64,000 nt of DNA, taken from positions 124,001 to 188,000 of the forward strand of contig NZ_JAACFT010000008.1 of NCBI RefSeq assembly GCF_029051685.1, read 5' to 3'. Each line of letters begins with the position of its first letter. Position 1 is the first letter of the stretch. Source of the DNA: Bradyrhizobium sp. CSA207 (lineage in GTDB: Bacteria > Pseudomonadota > Alphaproteobacteria > Rhizobiales > Xanthobacteraceae). The notes under the pieces are model-generated. The model was given only the letters and a program-made list of their open reading frames with translations. It was not told where the DNA came from and ran no database searches. Below, one piece after another: positions 62,832-64,000 of this stretch. Made by a program: the position numbers and the translations under genes.

Positions 62832-63455
62832 TCAGCCCGCCCGGTGCAGTCCGCCTTTGGCTTCGATGAAGCCGACGATGCGGTCGAGCCCTTCGCTCTT
62901 TTTGAGATTGGTCATGACAAAGGGACGCGTGCCGCGCATGCGCTTGGCATCTGTCTCCATCTTCTCCAGGGAGGCGCCGACATGGGGCGCAAGGTCGATC
63001 TTGTTGATAACCAGAAGGTCGGACCGGGTGATGCCGGGGCCGCCCTTGGAGGGGATCTTGTCGCCGGCCGCCACGTCGATGACGTAGATCGTGAGGTCGG
63101 CAAGCTCCGGGGAAAAAGTGGCAGCGAGATTGTCGCCGCCGGACTCGATCAGAACGAGGTCGAGCCCGGGAAATTTCGCGCGCATGTCCGCCACCGCGGC
63201 CAGGTTCATCGAAGCATCCTCGCGGATCGCGGTATGAGGGCAGCCGCCGGTCTCGACCCCGGCGATGCGGTCAGGCGTCAGCGAGCCCGAGCGCACCAGG
63301 AATTCCGCATCCCATTTGGTGTAGATGTCGTTGGTGATCGCGGCGATGTCGTAGCGATCGCGCATGGTCTTGCAGAGCAGGTCCATCAGCGCGGTCTTGC
63401 CCGATCCGACGGGACCGCCGACACCGACACGCAAGGGGCCGTGAGATTTCGACAT
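62832..63455 (-). CDS. ureG: Urease accessory GTPase
   Basis: A 207-residue SIMIBI-class GTPase that drives nickel insertion into urease. The P loop is [22 protein letters not shown]. Other marks are [20 protein letters not shown], the [19 protein letters not shown] motif with the nickel-binding Cys-Pro-His, and [23 protein letters not shown]. Length is normal. It lies downstream of ureF on the same strand, with a large palindromic repeat between them. The urease structural genes must lie outside the window, if present. Confidence 0.97.
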   Translation of the reverse strand: MSKSHGPLRVGVGGPVGSGKTALMDLLCKTMRDRYDIAAITNDIYTKWDAEFLVRSGSLTPDRIAGVETGGCPHTAIREDASMNLAAVADMRAKFPGLDLVLIESGGDNLAATFSPELADLTIYVIDVAAGDKIPSKGGPGITRSDLLVINKIDLAPHVGASLEKMETDAKRMRGTRPFVMTNLKKSEGLDRIVGFIEAKGGLHRAG

Positions 63456-63474
63456 GTAGCGCGCTCTTTCCTAT

Positions 63475-63600
63475 CGTCGTCCCGGCGAAGGCCGGGACCC
63501 ATAGCCACCGAAGTCTATTGATGAGGCGGGCTGTGGCCGCATCCCTTCATACCCACGAAGATTAGTGGTTATGGGTCCCGGCCTTCGCCGGGACGACGGA
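63475..63600. repeat. Large inverted repeat between ureF and ureG
   Basis: Nearly exact 29-base arms at both ends (CGTCGTCCCGGCGAAGGCCG at left; CGGCCTTCGCCGGGACGACG at right), enclosing about 65 bases. On the ure mRNA it would form a long stable stem between two co-directional genes, where it could slow transcription or stabilise upstream mRNA. Confidence 0.92.
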
Positions 63601-63616
63601 GTGAAGCGCATCGCGC

Positions 63617-64000
63617 TCATGACCGGAACAGCCGCGTATACTGCGTCTCGTGCCGCAGGCTGGCGAGATCGGCGCGAAACGTTGCGCTGCCGAGATCGTC
63701 CAACGACGCAACCAGCGCACGATTTGCGGTCGCGCCGACGGCAGCTTCCAACGTCACCAGAACGCGCTGGCTGTCGGTCTGACCGAGCGGAATGAGCCGG
63801 CTTGCCGCCGAGATCCAGTTCGAGACCAGCGCATGCAGGAAGGCGTGCAGCGTCGGGGCCAGCGGCACGCCATGCATCGCGGCGACCACGCCGACGGCGA
63901 CGGGATAAATCAGCGGCGTGCTGCATACCGCGACCATGGCATCCAGTCCGTCGGCATCCCAGGCCGCCCGCGTGATGTCGATGAAGGCGCGTCCCTGCGA
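63617..64000 (-). CDS. ureF: Urease accessory protein UreF (C-terminal part, cut by window edge)
   Basis: The frame is open to the right edge of the window, so only the last 127 residues are seen. The visible part is helical and ends with the UreF-type sequence: [75 protein letters not shown]. UreF binds the UreD-urease complex and UreG and controls the fidelity of nickel insertion. An internal ATG at 63937 is not the start. It precedes ureG in transcription. Confidence 0.93.
   Translation of the reverse strand, partial: SQGRAFIDITRAAWDADGLDAMVAVCSTPLIYPVAVGVVAAMHGVPLAPTLHAFLHALVSNWISAASRLIPLGQTDSQRVLVTLEAAVGATANRALVASLDDLGSATFRADLASLRHETQYTRLFRS

Noticed and set aside
1..64000. CRISPR array or tandem repeats
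   Set aside because: All repeats found are dispersed palindromes. There is no regularly spaced direct repeat and no cas gene.
1..64000. tRNA or rRNA genes
   Set aside because: I saw no cloverleaf with a TTCGA-type T-arm and CCA-like end, nor rRNA sequence. A covariance-model scan would be decisive.

Overview
The window is about 64 kb of GC-rich chromosome from an alphaproteobacterium, most likely Bradyrhizobium or a close Nitrobacteraceae relative. The evidence is the RcdA/DUF1465 and DUF1192 genes, the DUF2865, DUF883 and CsbD small proteins, two OpgC-type glucan modification genes, alphaproteobacterial chromosome-type cys and ure genes, and many 70-130 bp palindromic intergenic repeats in several families. 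There is no tRNA, rRNA, CRISPR array, transposase, phage gene cluster or plasmid backbone. Genes are closely packed and run on both strands.

Layout. 0-5 kb: a MASE1 hybrid histidine kinase converges on a NarL/FixJ-type response regulator, followed by an OpgC-like membrane protein. 5-10 kb: an RND efflux operon (adaptor then pump, minus strand) and a single-domain response regulator. 10-13 kb: a secreted low-complexity protein, a DinB-fold protein, and a cyclopropane-synthase-like methyltransferase translationally coupled to an unknown short gene. 13-18 kb: a MotA/TolQ-like plus OmpA/MotB-like pair, a GNAT acetyltransferase and an exporter-type ABC protein. 18-20 kb: rpmE, RcdA, a candidate small RNA and a DUF1192 gene. 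20-26 kb: a quinone oxidoreductase and two cyclic-di-GMP proteins. 26-31 kb: galU, an MltB-type lytic transglycosylase, a DUF459 SGNH-fold protein and a CsbD/DUF883 protein. 31-37 kb: a frameshifted SDR gene, the 3' remnant of another SDR, a TfdA-like dioxygenase, YqgE, a DsbD N-domain protein, a flippase and a TauE/SafE permease. 37-40 kb: bdhA coupled to a patatin-like lipase, and a CAP-domain lipoprotein.

40-52 kb is an almost complete sulfate assimilation locus. On the minus strand, in order of transcription, it holds cysG, a DUF2849 gene, cysI, a DUF934 gene, cysH, a sulfate-binding protein gene, cysT, cysW and cysA. Divergently, on the plus strand, it holds cysD and cysNC. Together these import sulfate, activate it to APS, reduce it to sulfite and sulfide, and make the siroheme that the reductase needs. 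52-59 kb holds glcB (malate synthase G) and a run of envelope and stress genes: CsbD, a small membrane peptide, DUF2865, an L,D-transpeptidase, an AI-2E-type exporter, DUF883 and a Holin-X-like protein. 59-64 kb holds a second OpgC gene, a TetR regulator, a CHASE/HWE-type kinase, ureG and the 3' part of ureF, which runs off the right edge.

Most of the window is ordinary core chromosome. The points that most deserve a second look are an orphan proton-motor-like pair with no effector partner, an SGNH-fold protein that seems to lack its catalytic Ser and His, a probable anti-Shine-Dalgarno small RNA, a modular palindromic repeat family with exchangeable hairpins, and several decayed genes (two SDRs and a chemoreceptor fragment).
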